Program-made: the position numbers and the translations under genes
The notes under the pieces: model-generated
Database searches by the model: none
What the model was told of the DNA's origin: nothing
What the model saw: only the letters and a program-made list of their open reading frames with translations
Shown here: in pieces, positions 8,521 to 17,725 of the stretch
Position numbering within the stretch: the first letter of the stretch is position 1
Layout: the number at the start of each line of letters is the position of its first letter
Origin: Oceanirhabdus sp942490885
Lineage (GTDB): Bacteria; Bacillota; Clostridia; Clostridiales; Clostridiaceae
Assembly: GCA_942490885.1 (NCBI GenBank)
Contig: CALNYT010000002.1
Coordinates: forward strand, 2,170,001 to 2,234,000
Length of the DNA: 64,000 nt
Direction of reading: 5' to 3'

Positions 8521-8549
8521 TTGACAATATGAATTAATAGAGATATAAT
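8521..8549 (+). promoter_or_regulatory. consensus promoter of the asnA T-box transcript
   Basis: TTGACA, 17-nt spacer, TATAAT: a perfect vegetative (sigma-A) consensus, located 25-30 nt before the T-box leader. Confidence 0.9.
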
Positions 8550-8569
8550 TAAGTCATAAATTTTATTAA

Positions 8570-8841
8570 GATAAAGCGATAAAACGTTGATAAGGAGAGT
8601 AATTATAAACAGATATTGCAGCGAGTCGGTGATGGTGGAAGATCGATATGGAGTTTATAAAGAAGAACACCTTTGAGTTTCAATCTGAAATGAGTTATCA
8701 GAGTAGGTGATGACGGGTGCTGACCGTTATATCAGATAGGTATCGAAATATTTCTGTACCGAAAAGAGAACTTTTGCTAATTAAGGTGGCACAACGAATA
8801 ATACTTTCGTCCTTATATATTTATAGGATGGGAGTTTTTTT
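8570..8841 (+). promoter_or_regulatory. T-box leader (Asn) controlling asnA
   Basis: The leader contains a Stem I region, the T-box core AATTAAGGTGGCAC at about 8780, and a terminator ending in a T run at 8841. The candidate specifier is AAC (Asn) at 8666-8668, followed by ACCTTTGAGT. The equivalent spot in the metG leader of this window reads ATG followed by GTCTTTGAACT, which supports the placement. Uncharged tRNA-Asn would stabilise the antiterminator and allow asnA transcription. The whole 8460-8918 gap is accounted for by promoter, leader and ribosome binding site. Confidence 0.92.
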
Positions 8842-8918
8842 ATTACAAATTTTTAAATAAGCTTATTTTCAAATTAAAACATAAAAATACTTTAAAATTA
8901 CTGAGGAGGAATAATATT

Positions 8919-9929
8919 ATGAGTAAATTAATGTTACCAAAAGGATACGAATCTAAATTGAATCTTAGAGAAACTGAAGTCGCTATTAAAAAAATTAAAG
9001 ATCATTTCGAAAGGATGTTAGCTGAGAAATTGAATCTTACAAGAGTTTCAGCACCATTATTTGTGTTTCCTGAAACAGGGCTTAATGATAACTTAAATGG
9101 GGTTGAAAGAGCTGTAAGTTTTGACATAAAAGATATTCAAGGTCAATCTGCAGAGATAGTTCATTCACTAGCTAAGTGGAAACGACTTGCGTTATATAGA
9201 TATGGATTTGAAAGTGGAACAGGCTTATACACTGATATGAATGCTATAAGAAGAGATGAAGAACTTGATAATTTACATTCCCTTTATGTAGATCAGTGGG
9301 ACTGGGAAAAAATAATTTCTAGAGAAGAACGTACACTAGGCAAACTAAAAGAAATTGTTAGAGATATTTATGATGTTTTCAAGAAAACAGGAGAATATAT
9401 CTGTAGTGAGTATAGTGAGTTGAAACTTGAATTACCAGAAGAAATCACATTTATTACAAGTCAAGAATTAGAAGATATGTATGAAGGGTTAAGTTCAAAA
9501 GAAAGAGAAGATGCAATTTGTAAAGAAAAAGGAGCAGTATTTATTATAGGAATTGGAGGAGAATTGAAATCAGGAGATGCGCATGATGGCCGTTCACCTG
9601 ATTACGATGACTGGACTTTAAATGGTGATATATTGTTTTGGAATCCAGTATTGGGTAGAGCATTTGAGTTATCATCTATGGGTATAAGAGTAGATAAAGA
9701 AAGCTTATTAAAACAACTTGAGATAAGAGATTCGTTAGAGAGAAGAGAATTTTCATTTCATAAGATGATCTTAGAAGATGAATTGCCATTGACTGTGGGA
9801 GGTGGAATAGGGCAGTCTAGGATATGTATGTATTTCTTAAATAAAGCTCATATTGGAGAAGTGCAAGCTGCTTTATGGCCACAGGAAATGATTGAAAAGT
9901 GTGCAGATCATGGAATAGAATTATTATAA
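8919..9929 (+). CDS. asnA: aspartate-ammonia ligase (asparagine synthetase A)
   Basis: AsnA makes asparagine from aspartate, ammonia and ATP; it is structurally related to class II aminoacyl-tRNA synthetases. The 336-residue length and the blocks NGVERAVSFDIK, GTGLYTDMNAIRRDE and the C-terminal GGGIGQSRICM are family hallmarks. GAGGAGG is 9 nt before the ATG. The upstream Asn T-box fits the product: the enzyme is made when tRNA-Asn is uncharged. Ends at a strong terminator. Confidence 0.97.
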   Translation: MSKLMLPKGYESKLNLRETEVAIKKIKDHFERMLAEKLNLTRVSAPLFVFPETGLNDNLNGVERAVSFDIKDIQGQSAEIVHSLAKWKRLALYRYGFESGTGLYTDMNAIRRDEELDNLHSLYVDQWDWEKIISREERTLGKLKEIVRDIYDVFKKTGEYICSEYSELKLELPEEITFITSQELEDMYEGLSSKEREDAICKEKGAVFIIGIGGELKSGDAHDGRSPDYDDWTLNGDILFWNPVLGRAFELSSMGIRVDKESLLKQLEIRDSLERREFSFHKMILEDELPLTVGGGIGQSRICMYFLNKAHIGEVQAALWPQEMIEKCADHGIELL

Positions 9930-9935
9930 TTAATA

Positions 9936-9982
9936 GAGGGAGGATTTACAAGTAAAAACTTGTAAATTCTCCCTCCACTTTT
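9936..9982 (+). terminator. terminator after asnA
   Basis: A stem of about 18 bp (GAGGGAGGATTTACAAG with its near-complement), short AT loop, and a TTTT tail. Confidence 0.8.
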
Positions 9983-10093
9983 AGGCTAAATTTCTTATCA
10001 TGTGGACATTTATTTTACAGTAATAACGGAATAAGATAGTACTATAACTAAGAATGAAATATTTGTTCCATTTTAGATAAAGAGGTGTAGATT

Positions 10094-10681
10094 ATGAAAA
10101 ATAATATTATAAATGATTATAGTATATTAAGTGGTGAGTGCTTAAAAAAAGAAAAGGAAGAGGTTTTTAAATCCAATTATAAGAAAATCAGACTAGGGGT
10201 AATAATGGGTGGGATATCAAGTGAACGAGAAGTTTCTTTAATGACAGGTAGAGAGATAATTAAAGCATTAGAGTTAGATAATAATGTGATAATAGAGGAA
10301 TATGTGGAAGGTATTGAAATAACAGTTTCAATTCTAAATGGAGAGGTACTTCCAATTATTAAAATTGAATCTGCTGAAGGGTGGTTTGATTTCACAAGCA
10401 AATATAAGAGTAATAGAACAATAGAGAATGTTTTTAATTTACCTGAAAAACTAGAGAAGAAAATTAAAAATATTTCAAAAAAATGTTGGGAGAAGTTTAA
10501 GGTAGAGGTTTATGGTAGAATAGATATAATCCTTAAAAACGAGGACGTATATGTTTTAGAAATAAACACCCTACCTGGATTAACTGAAAAGAGTTTATTT
10601 CCCATAAGCGCAAAAGAAATGGGGATTTCATATGAAGAACTTTTAGATAAGATTATTCAAATTTCACTTTTGAAAGGTTAA
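10094..10681 (+). pseudogene. ddl: D-alanine--D-alanine ligase with large internal deletion
   Basis: Ddl joins two D-Ala for peptidoglycan. Normal enzymes have about 300 residues; this frame has 195. After an odd 31-residue N-terminus comes the true Ddl start (GVIMGGISSEREVSL), then at about nt 10275 the sequence jumps to the ATP-grasp C-terminal half (IIEEYVEGIEITVSIL ... EINTLPGLTEKS). About 115-120 residues of the central domain are missing, including nucleotide-binding parts, so activity is very unlikely. The frame stays open, with a good GAGGTG site. It overlaps the regulator that follows, and a functional ddl must exist elsewhere. Confidence 0.85.
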
Positions 10682-10713
10682 TGGGTTTAATAATAAATTC
10701 AGGGAGGAAAAAG

Positions 10714-12213
10714 ATGTTTTTTATTCAATTTGAAGAGAATAAAAAAAAGTATATTCAACTAGCTGACTATTTAAAGAATATGATTGAGAATGGTAGTTTA
10801 ACAGTAGGAAGTAAACTTCCATCAACAAGGGAATTGAGTGAAGAATTAAAAATCGGAAGAAGCACTGTTATAAAAAGTTATGAGATACTGGAAATTGAAG
10901 AATATATATATACCATTAAAGGAAAAGGAACTTTTATTAATAACTTAAAAGTTAAGTGTGATGGAAATAAAATTTTTCCTACAAGTCCACTTATTAGCTG
11001 GGAAGAGCAGATGAATGAATATGCAATGAGAGCTGTTGATTTAGATATAATGAAGTGGGATAGTCAATATAAGAAGGGCATGATATCATTTAAATCAATA
11101 GCACCTGATGGGGATACATTTGATATTGATGGTTTTAAGCGAGCTTTTTATAATAGGCTATCTCTAGAGGGAAGTAACCTACTGAATTATGGATATGCAA
11201 AAGGATATAAGCCTCTAACTGAGTGGCTATTGAAGTATATGGTGGATAAAGGAGTTAATATAGAAGGAAAAGATATACTTATAACTAATGGGTTTACTGA
11301 AGGATTAAATATAGTATTATCTGCAATATGTGAGAGCGGAGATAAGGTGTTATGTGAAAATCCTACACATAATACAGCTATAAAGATTTTAAAAATGAGA
11401 GAAGTTAACCTGATTGGGATTGATATAAAAAGTAGAGAAGGAATAGATACTAAGGAGCTTAAAGAACTGATTGAAAAGAATGAAATTAAAGCTGTGTTTT
11501 TAATACCTTCATACCATAATCCTACAGGGCTTGTAATGAGTTATGAGAAAAGGGAAGAAATATATTCAATCTTATCTGAAAAGAAGATACCAATTATTGA
11601 AGATTGGTTTGCTGAAGAATTGAATTATAGTGGTGATCATGTAAAATCATTAACTGCAATCGGTGGAAGTAATAATAATGTTATTAATATTGGTAGTTTT
11701 TCTAAGATTCTTTTTCCTGGTATGAGAATTGGATGGGTATTTGGAGATAAAACATTAATCCAGACTCTAGAGAGTATAAAGAGAGGATTTAATATCCATA
11801 CCTCATTTATTGATCAGGGAATACTATATGAGTATTTAGAAAGTGAGCAGTTTCCTCAATTCATTAAGAGAATTAGAAGAAGGTATAAAGTAAAATATGA
11901 ATTAATGAAAGAAATGATTGAAGAAAATATTATGTATGAACAACTTTGGGGAGATGGAGGTTTATATATGTATGTAATACTTCCAGAGAAAATTAAAGTA
12001 AGGATGCTTTTAAAACGTTGTATAGAGAGGGGAGTAATTTTTACATGTGGGGATGTTTTTAGTGTTTATAATGAAGCGTATTATGGTGGAATTGTAAATG
12101 AAAATAAATGTAAGAATGGATTAAGATTAGGGTTTTCAAAACTGAAGAATAGTGAAATAAAAATAGGAATTAAAATAATTGGAGAGGAAATTCAGGGGAT
12201 TCTTAATGAATAA
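10714..12213 (+). CDS. MocR-family (GntR-HTH + aminotransferase fold) regulator, probable DdlR
   Basis: The protein of 499 residues has an N-terminal winged helix (about residues 1-70, with GSKLPSTRELSEELKIGRST) and a class-I aminotransferase-like domain. The PLP lysine is in SFSK (K331). An ATG at 10681 overlaps the ddl stop, but AGGGAGG at 10701-10707 points to the ATG at 10714. MocR members PdxR, GabR and DdlR control vitamin B6, GABA and D-Ala-D-Ala ligase genes. Position directly after a ddl relic suggests DdlR; this is inference. The gene looks intact although its neighbour is deleted. Confidence 0.85.
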   Translation: MFFIQFEENKKKYIQLADYLKNMIENGSLTVGSKLPSTRELSEELKIGRSTVIKSYEILEIEEYIYTIKGKGTFINNLKVKCDGNKIFPTSPLISWEEQMNEYAMRAVDLDIMKWDSQYKKGMISFKSIAPDGDTFDIDGFKRAFYNRLSLEGSNLLNYGYAKGYKPLTEWLLKYMVDKGVNIEGKDILITNGFTEGLNIVLSAICESGDKVLCENPTHNTAIKILKMREVNLIGIDIKSREGIDTKELKELIEKNEIKAVFLIPSYHNPTGLVMSYEKREEIYSILSEKKIPIIEDWFAEELNYSGDHVKSLTAIGGSNNNVINIGSFSKILFPGMRIGWVFGDKTLIQTLESIKRGFNIHTSFIDQGILYEYLESEQFPQFIKRIRRRYKVKYELMKEMIEENIMYEQLWGDGGLYMYVILPEKIKVRMLLKRCIERGVIFTCGDVFSVYNEAYYGGIVNENKCKNGLRLGFSKLKNSEIKIGIKIIGEEIQGILNE

Positions 12214-12252
12214 CTGCTTTATATAATATTATTAAGGGCAGCACTAAAATAA

Positions 12253-12480
12253 GTTGAGAATTGGAAGTGGAGAGTGTACAACTAATAATATTTCTCTTTG
12301 AGAAATTTTAATATATTGTTCCTTGGACAATGGGAGTTTGCTTGTTTAATTTAGAACGAAATATTCCAGTATAAATACAATATTTTATCCTAGATAAAAT
12401 GAGTAAAAACTCATTGTCCTAAAGAATAATAGAATGTAGGTTCTGGTTTAATCAGAACCATCCATCATTATACATTATCC
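12253..12480. repeat. family A dispersed palindromic element, copy 2
   Basis: Co-linear with 3358-3602: hairpin ATTTCTC/GAGAAAT, outer stem GGACAATGGGAGTTT with AAACTCATTGTCC, ATTTTATCC/GATAAAAT, and the final hairpin GGTTCTG/CAGAACC then CATCCATCAT. The outer stem and terminal hairpin differ from copy 1 yet remain base-paired. Terminal repeats are degenerate here. It occupies the 12214-12488 gap, which has no other feature. Confidence 0.7.
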
Positions 12481-12488
12481 ATTTGGTT

Positions 12489-13616
12489 TTAGGTTACCTC
12501 CTGTATTGATTTTTTTATTAAACATGTAAACAAAGTTAAAATAGGAACAACAATCTGCAAGGGTAAATGTATGTATTTAATTACAAAATCAAGTCCAATA
12601 TCCAGATGATGCAAATAGCTTTTGGCCATGATTAGAGATAGAAACAACATTATTATTCCAATGATAAATGATACAATTTCTGTGTTTTTAAATTCTATTT
12701 TCTTAAACTTAAAATCTTTAAGATTAGTAATTTGTATGGTTCCAATCACTGCAACATACATAAATAAAGTTACCTTTAAAAAGCCACCTATCATTAATAA
12801 AAGTACAAAAAGAACATCTAATCTCGTTAAAAAATCATTTAAGTCAATACGTTGAACAACATCAAATAATGGACAGAGAGCCTTTGTTGCTTGTGGAACC
12901 CCTAATGAAACTATTAACAATATAGTACTTAAGGATAAAATAACGCCTTCAAAAATAATTGAAAGAATAGCAACCTGTCTAATTTTATTACGATTTGCAA
13001 CATAAGGAAAAATCATAGTAAATAATATTGATTCACCATATGGAAAACTTATAAGAGGCCATCCTTTTTTTATTACACTGACAATACCTTCTTGTAAAAA
13101 AGGTCTAAGATTAGATGAATCTATCACATCTCCCATCAACAGTAAAAGTATCCATACTAAGAAAGGTACGAAAATTATAAGTAAAAAGAAAAATTGAGCA
13201 GTACTTGCAATAGATTTAAGTCCTTTATTTACGCTGAAAATTACTATTACAATAAAAAGAATTCCAGTATAAATCATTGGAGTCATACTTAACTGAGTAA
13301 TTTTTGTAATTTCTAAAAAATCCCTTATATTTCTTGCGCCTATATAGGCAAAATAAGATATATATATTACACTTAATATGTTTCCTAATACTTTACCATA
13401 TATTTTAGGGAGATAAGTCACCAAAGTATCATTTGGATACTTGTAATATAATGTTGTATAAATTAATTGAAGAACTATTCCACCTAATGAATATAACAAC
13501 ATAGCTATCCATGCATCTTGTTTAGTATCAGATGCTAAATAGAAAAGAATAGCAGTGCCATAGGGTAATAAAACCATTAAAATGAATAATTGATATAAGC
13601 TTATTTTAGGTTTCAT
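12489..13616 (-). CDS. GerB-family spore germination permease (APC superfamily)
   Basis: The 375-residue protein is strongly hydrophobic with about ten predicted membrane helices. It begins SLYQLFILMVLLPYGTAILF, typical of GerAB/GerKB/YndE germinant-receptor B subunits, which sit in the spore inner membrane and bind nutrient germinants. A and C subunits (GerA-type membrane protein and lipoprotein) are not adjacent, so this is an orphan B subunit as is common in clostridia. Which germinant it senses cannot be told. Family A repeat lies directly downstream. Confidence 0.88.
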   Translation of the reverse strand: MKPKISLYQLFILMVLLPYGTAILFYLASDTKQDAWIAMLLYSLGGIVLQLIYTTLYYKYPNDTLVTYLPKIYGKVLGNILSVIYISYFAYIGARNIRDFLEITKITQLSMTPMIYTGILFIVIVIFSVNKGLKSIASTAQFFFLLIIFVPFLVWILLLLMGDVIDSSNLRPFLQEGIVSVIKKGWPLISFPYGESILFTMIFPYVANRNKIRQVAILSIIFEGVILSLSTILLIVSLGVPQATKALCPLFDVVQRIDLNDFLTRLDVLFVLLLMIGGFLKVTLFMYVAVIGTIQITNLKDFKFKKIEFKNTEIVSFIIGIIMLFLSLIMAKSYLHHLDIGLDFVIKYIHLPLQIVVPILTLFTCLIKKSIQEVT

Positions 13617-13720
13617 ATATTTAATCCTTTATATTTTAATATACTTTAAATATTTATCTATTAATACATATTTTGTGCTTAATTCAAGTAATTATGAGGA
13701 TAACTTTATGTAGTAGGATA

Positions 13721-13769
13721 AAAAAATTGCCAACATTACGAGTACTTAAGTAATAGTGGCAATTTTTTA
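13721..13769 (-). terminator. terminator of the metNIQ operon
   Basis: Arms AAAAAATTGCCA and TGGCAATTTTTT with a smaller inner hairpin, located just past the metQ stop on the minus strand. Confidence 0.75.
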
Positions 13770-13799
13770 TTTTGAATGAATGATTGGTAAATTATGAAG

Positions 13800-14615
13800 T
13801 TAAAAAGCAGGAATTATTGCACCTTCATATTTCTCTTCAATAAACTTCTTAACTTCATCACTTTGTAAAGCTTTAATAAGTGTTTTAATCATATTGTTGT
13901 CTTTATTTTTTTCAAGAACAGTTATTATATTAGCATAAGGTGATTCTTTTCCTTCTATTAATAGGGCATCCGCAGTAGGATTTAGATTAGCATCCAGGGC
14001 GTAATTAGTATTTATTACAGCTAAAGTAACATCATTAAGAGTTCTTGGAAGCATAGCAGCTTCAATTTCAGTAAATTCTAGATTATGAGGATTTTCAGTA
14101 ATGTCATCTTTATAATATGCTGATAAGTTTGATGGATCTTTTAAAGTTATTATTCCATTATTATGAAGAAGAATAAGAGCTCTTCCATGGTTAGTTGGAT
14201 CATTAGGTAACGTTACTGTTGCACCATTAGGAATATCTTTTATATTATATATTTTTTTAGAATAAACTGCTAAAGGTTCTACATGGACACTACCAGCGCT
14301 TACAAGAGAATACCCTTTATCTTCTGAGAAGGAATCCATGTATGGTATGTGTTGGAAGAAATTTGCTAGAATTTCTTCATCATTTAAAGCATCATTAGGT
14401 TTAACATAATCGTTGAATTCAATGATTTGTAATATAACTCCTTCTTTTTCAAGTAATGGCTTAATGTGATTTAAAATCTCTGCGTGAGGAACAGGGGTAG
14501 CACCAATTTTTAGAACATTGTCCTCTTTCTCATTTTTTGATGCACCGCATGAAGAAAAAGTGAAAATTGAAAGTAAAGTGAATAAAGTTAATAGTATCTT
14601 TGTATATTTTTTCAT
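13800..14615 (-). CDS. metQ: methionine ABC transporter substrate-binding lipoprotein MetQ
   Basis: The 271-residue protein has a lipoprotein signal (hydrophobic segment then FSSCGAS, acylated Cys at about residue 23) followed by a NlpA/MetQ domain starting KIGATPVPHAEIL. The protein captures D/L-methionine outside the membrane and passes it to MetI. AAGGAGAG lies before the ATG. It is the last gene of metN-metI-metQ; the operon is under a SAM-I riboswitch, which fits methionine uptake. Confidence 0.95.
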   Translation of the reverse strand: MKKYTKILLTLFTLLSIFTFSSCGASKNEKEDNVLKIGATPVPHAEILNHIKPLLEKEGVILQIIEFNDYVKPNDALNDEEILANFFQHIPYMDSFSEDKGYSLVSAGSVHVEPLAVYSKKIYNIKDIPNGATVTLPNDPTNHGRALILLHNNGIITLKDPSNLSAYYKDDITENPHNLEFTEIEAAMLPRTLNDVTLAVINTNYALDANLNPTADALLIEGKESPYANIITVLEKNKDNNMIKTLIKALQSDEVKKFIEEKYEGAIIPAF

Positions 14616-14706
14616 ATTATCTCTCCTTTTATTATTTTTTTCTTTAGGAAATCAGCAATAGATTACATTGTCGATGGGAGCCATAGGGTTCTCTAGTGAA
14701 GTGTGT

Positions 14707-15360
14707 CTATACTCCTTTTTTGTTATAATAATTAGATAATTTGTTACCATAAAACTGTATTAACATAACTAAGCAAATGAGTACTACAACAGAAACAAAT
14801 AAGACATCGTTTTGTGAACGTTGATATCCAAAACGAATGGCAAGATCACCAAGACCACCACCGCCAATTATTCCAGCCATAGCAGAATAACCTATCTGAG
14901 CAATGACTGTAATAGTAGTACCTAGAATTAGTTGAGATAATGCTTCAGGAAGCATGACCTTTAAAATAATAAGACTAGGAGGTGTTCCCATGGCGTGAGC
15001 AACTTCAATTATTCCAGGTGGTAATTCCTTTAAAGCAGATTCCACAATTCTTGCATAGAATGGAATAGAAGCAAAAATAAGAGGAACAATAGCTGCATTT
15101 GTACCAATAGATGTACCTACTATAAATCTTGTAAAAGGGGTAACCGCAATCATTAAAATTACAAAAGGAACGGAACGACCTATGTTTACTATCCATGATA
15201 GAATTAAGTTTATTAATTTATTAGGAAGAATATTAGTCTCTTCAGTAATAACAAGCAGAACTCCAAGTGGTAACCCAATTATCATGGTGAATAGTATTGA
15301 TATGCTCACCATATAAAGTGTTTCTAAGGTTGATGGTAATAAAAGTTCTAATAATCTCAT
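14707..15360 (-). CDS. metI: methionine ABC transporter permease MetI
   Basis: The 217-residue permease has five predicted membrane helices and the binding-protein-dependent transport motif around EAMGTPP-like sequence EVAHAMGTPPSLIILKVMLPEA (EAA loop contacting MetN). The start overlaps the metN stop by one base (TAATG), so translation is coupled. A gap of 91 nt separates it from metQ. Confidence 0.95.
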   Translation of the reverse strand: MRLLELLLPSTLETLYMVSISILFTMIIGLPLGVLLVITEETNILPNKLINLILSWIVNIGRSVPFVILMIAVTPFTRFIVGTSIGTNAAIVPLIFASIPFYARIVESALKELPPGIIEVAHAMGTPPSLIILKVMLPEALSQLILGTTITVIAQIGYSAMAGIIGGGGLGDLAIRFGYQRSQNDVLFVSVVVLICLVMLIQFYGNKLSNYYNKKGV

Positions 15361-16349
15361 TATTTAATTACCTCCGTTTCTACACCTGCTTCTTCTAAGA
15401 AATCCAATGATTTTTGTAAAAGAAGATTATTATTTTGAATTTCTATAACTAGATTTCCAATTACAAGATCACCAATTTTGTCAATTTGTCCATTTAATAT
15501 ATTAACATCTATATCTAACAAACGACTTAATCTTGATATTATAGGAGATTTTACAGAGGAATCATTAAAAGTTAGATATATTACTTTCCCTTGGCAAGAA
15601 TCAATGATATCTTTCTTCTCATTAATTAATGATTCTTTATGAATTTTCTTTTCATAAGCAACAAAGAAATCAGAGCACTTTCCGGAATATAAACACTTTC
15701 CATCAATAAGATGAGTTACAGTATCACAGATTTCTTTTATTACATCCATCTCATGTGTAATAAGAATAACTGTAATATTAAATTTTTTGTTTATATTTTT
15801 TAAAAGATCAAGAATTTGTTTTGTTGTTTTAGGATCAAGTGCTGAAGTAGCCTCATCACACAATAAAAATTCAGGTCTATTTGCTAATGCTCTAGCTATT
15901 GCAACTCTCTGTTTTTGTCCTCCACTTAGTTGAGAAGGGTAAGAAGATGCTTTATCTGTTAAAGATACAATCTCAAGAAGCTCAGTAACTCTTTTTTTAA
16001 CTTCTTTTTTTGAGGTCTTTGCTATTTCTAATGGGAAAGCTATATTATCATATACACTTCTTGAATTTAGTAAGTTGAAACTTTGAAAAATCATACCTAT
16101 ATTTTGTCTAAAATGTCTAAGATCAAGATTAGATAATGACATGATATCAGTACCATCGATTTCTATTATCCCACTTGTAGGATATTCTAATCTATTTAAA
16201 CAACGGAGAAGTGTTGATTTCCCAGCTCCACTTTCACCTATTATTCCGTGAATTTTTCCCTTCTCAAACTCAAGATTGATATTATCTAAAGCTTTAAAGG
16301 TTGAAGTTTTGTTCATAAAGCTTTTTTCTAAATTAATTATCTTTACCAA
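15360..16349 (-). CDS. metN: methionine ABC transporter ATP-binding protein MetN
   Basis: MetN hydrolyses ATP to drive methionine import. Seen: Walker A GESGAGKST, signature LSGGQKQR, Walker B LLCDEATSALD, and a C-terminal NIL domain (about residues 255-329) that in other MetN proteins binds methionine and inhibits transport when the cell is replete. I place the start at the TTG at 16349 because AAAGGAG lies 8 nt before it; a TTG six codons upstream lies before that site. First gene of the riboswitch-controlled operon. Confidence 0.95.
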   Translation of the reverse strand: MVKIINLEKSFMNKTSTFKALDNINLEFEKGKIHGIIGESGAGKSTLLRCLNRLEYPTSGIIEIDGTDIMSLSNLDLRHFRQNIGMIFQSFNLLNSRSVYDNIAFPLEIAKTSKKEVKKRVTELLEIVSLTDKASSYPSQLSGGQKQRVAIARALANRPEFLLCDEATSALDPKTTKQILDLLKNINKKFNITVILITHEMDVIKEICDTVTHLIDGKCLYSGKCSDFFVAYEKKIHKESLINEKKDIIDSCQGKVIYLTFNDSSVKSPIISRLSRLLDIDVNILNGQIDKIGDLVIGNLVIEIQNNNLLLQKSLDFLEEAGVETEVIK

Positions 16350-16459
16350 TATTATGTCTCCTTTCAATGTTATAAAATATGTACTTTAGGGTACGATGCA
16401 TTAATGAATTAACGCATTAAAGTGTGAAGGGTATAAAAATAACCTTAATCACGAAGAAA

Positions 16460-16635
16460 ATTTTAAAATAAAAAACTTCCCTCGATAAGAAGGAAGTAAC
16501 ATTCAACATTAAGGTTGTTAGTTCTTCTCATCTATCGATATAAATATATCGCAGGATTTAGCACCTTTACATAAGTAGGTTGCTGGGTTTCATAGGGCCA
16601 GTCCCTCCACCGCTCTTAATAAGAGAAATCGCTAT
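16460..16635 (-). promoter_or_regulatory. SAM-I (S-box) riboswitch with terminator
   Basis: On the minus strand the leader reads GAGGGAC..GGCCC..GAAACCC..GCAACC, then AAGGTGC and GATGAGAAG: the conserved S-box core. It is followed by a terminator stem ACTTCC/GGGAAGT and a T run near 16475-16460. Binding of S-adenosylmethionine would switch off metNIQ. This, with its promoter, explains the 16368-16862 gap. Confidence 0.95.
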
Positions 16636-16657
16636 TAATTTTTTTAATATGTTTTAC

Positions 16658-16686
16658 ATTATACATAAGATTTTTTAGCTTGTCAA
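16658..16686 (-). promoter_or_regulatory. consensus promoter of the SAM riboswitch transcript
   Basis: On the minus strand TTGACA, 17-nt spacer, TATAAT; exact sigma-A consensus just upstream of the S-box. Confidence 0.9.
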
Positions 16687-16862
16687 CATCAATTTTTTTG
16701 AGAATATATCTTCAGAAAAGCATGTAACTAAACGATTTTAATATAGGAGAGTTAATTTTATTTTTTTTATGTATATTAATACACTAGATATTGAAATACT
16801 GTAACTAGGGAGCAATCATTCATATTTAGAATAAAATTTTAAAAAATTTAGGAGGAATTGAT

Positions 16863-17576
16863 ATGATACCAACACCCCATATTGAAGTTAAAGAAAAAGG
16901 AATTATTGCAAACACTGTACTAATGCCAGGAGATCCATTACGTGCTAAATTTATTGCTGATACATTTTTAGAGAATGTAGAAAGGTTTAATACTGTACGA
17001 AATGTGTATGGATATACTGGGACATATAAAGGCCGCAAAATTTCTGTAATGGCAAGTGGTATGGGTATGCCGAGTATAGGTATTTATTCATATGAACTAT
17101 TTGAATTTTATGGAGTAGAGAATATTATTCGTATTGGTTCATGTGGAGCTTACACTGCAGATTTAAATTTATATGATGTAATATTAGCTACAGAAGTTTG
17201 GAGTGAATCAACATTCGCGAAAGTTCAAAATGGATATGATAAGGATAGCATTGCTGCATCTACTGAGTTAAATAGCAAGTTAGATAAATATGCACAGGAG
17301 TTGGGAATTGAAATTCACAAGGAGATAATTCACTCAAGTGATGTGTTTTATCGTAAAAATTTCCATGAATACAAAGAGATTTATGAAAAACATGGATGTG
17401 TTGCAGTAGAAATGGAGTCATTTGCCTTATTCCATAATGCAAATGTATTGGGGAAAAAAGCAGCCTGCTTATTAACAGTTTCAGATAATTTAGCTACTGA
17501 AGAAGTAACAACATCTGAAGAAAGACAAAATGCATTTACTAATATGATGAAGATTGCTTTAGAAATGGCAGAGTAA
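16863..17576 (+). CDS. deoD: purine-nucleoside phosphorylase, DeoD type
   Basis: DeoD cleaves purine (deoxy)ribonucleosides with phosphate to base and (deoxy)ribose-1-phosphate, in nucleoside salvage. The 237-residue length is typical. Seen: MPGDPLRAKFIA near residue 20 (phosphate site GDPxRA), RIGSCGAY near 88, VEMESFALF near 180 and the catalytic Asp in TVSDNL near 205. AGGAGG precedes the ATG by 6-7 nt. Monocistronic with its own terminator. Confidence 0.96.
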   Translation: MIPTPHIEVKEKGIIANTVLMPGDPLRAKFIADTFLENVERFNTVRNVYGYTGTYKGRKISVMASGMGMPSIGIYSYELFEFYGVENIIRIGSCGAYTADLNLYDVILATEVWSESTFAKVQNGYDKDSIAASTELNSKLDKYAQELGIEIHKEIIHSSDVFYRKNFHEYKEIYEKHGCVAVEMESFALFHNANVLGKKAACLLTVSDNLATEEVTTSEERQNAFTNMMKIALEMAE

Positions 17577-17580
17577 AGAA

Positions 17581-17627
17581 AAACTAAGATATCCTTGACT
17601 GAAATAATAAGGATATCTTAGTTTTTT
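17581..17627 (+). terminator. terminator after deoD
   Basis: 14-bp stem AAACTAAGATATCC with complement, followed by TTTTTTT. Confidence 0.85.
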
Positions 17628-17725
17628 TATTAAAAAGACTAGTAGGGTATAAATCTTTTTGGTATTATTTACATATACAGTTATAGTAAGAAAGAATATT
17701 TTGCAAGTGTTAATAGGGGGGAATT

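Noticed and set aside
8570..8841. Tandem use of Asp/His T-box instead of Asn
   Set aside because: Only AAC lies at the position equivalent to ATG in the metG T-box, and the gene is asnA.
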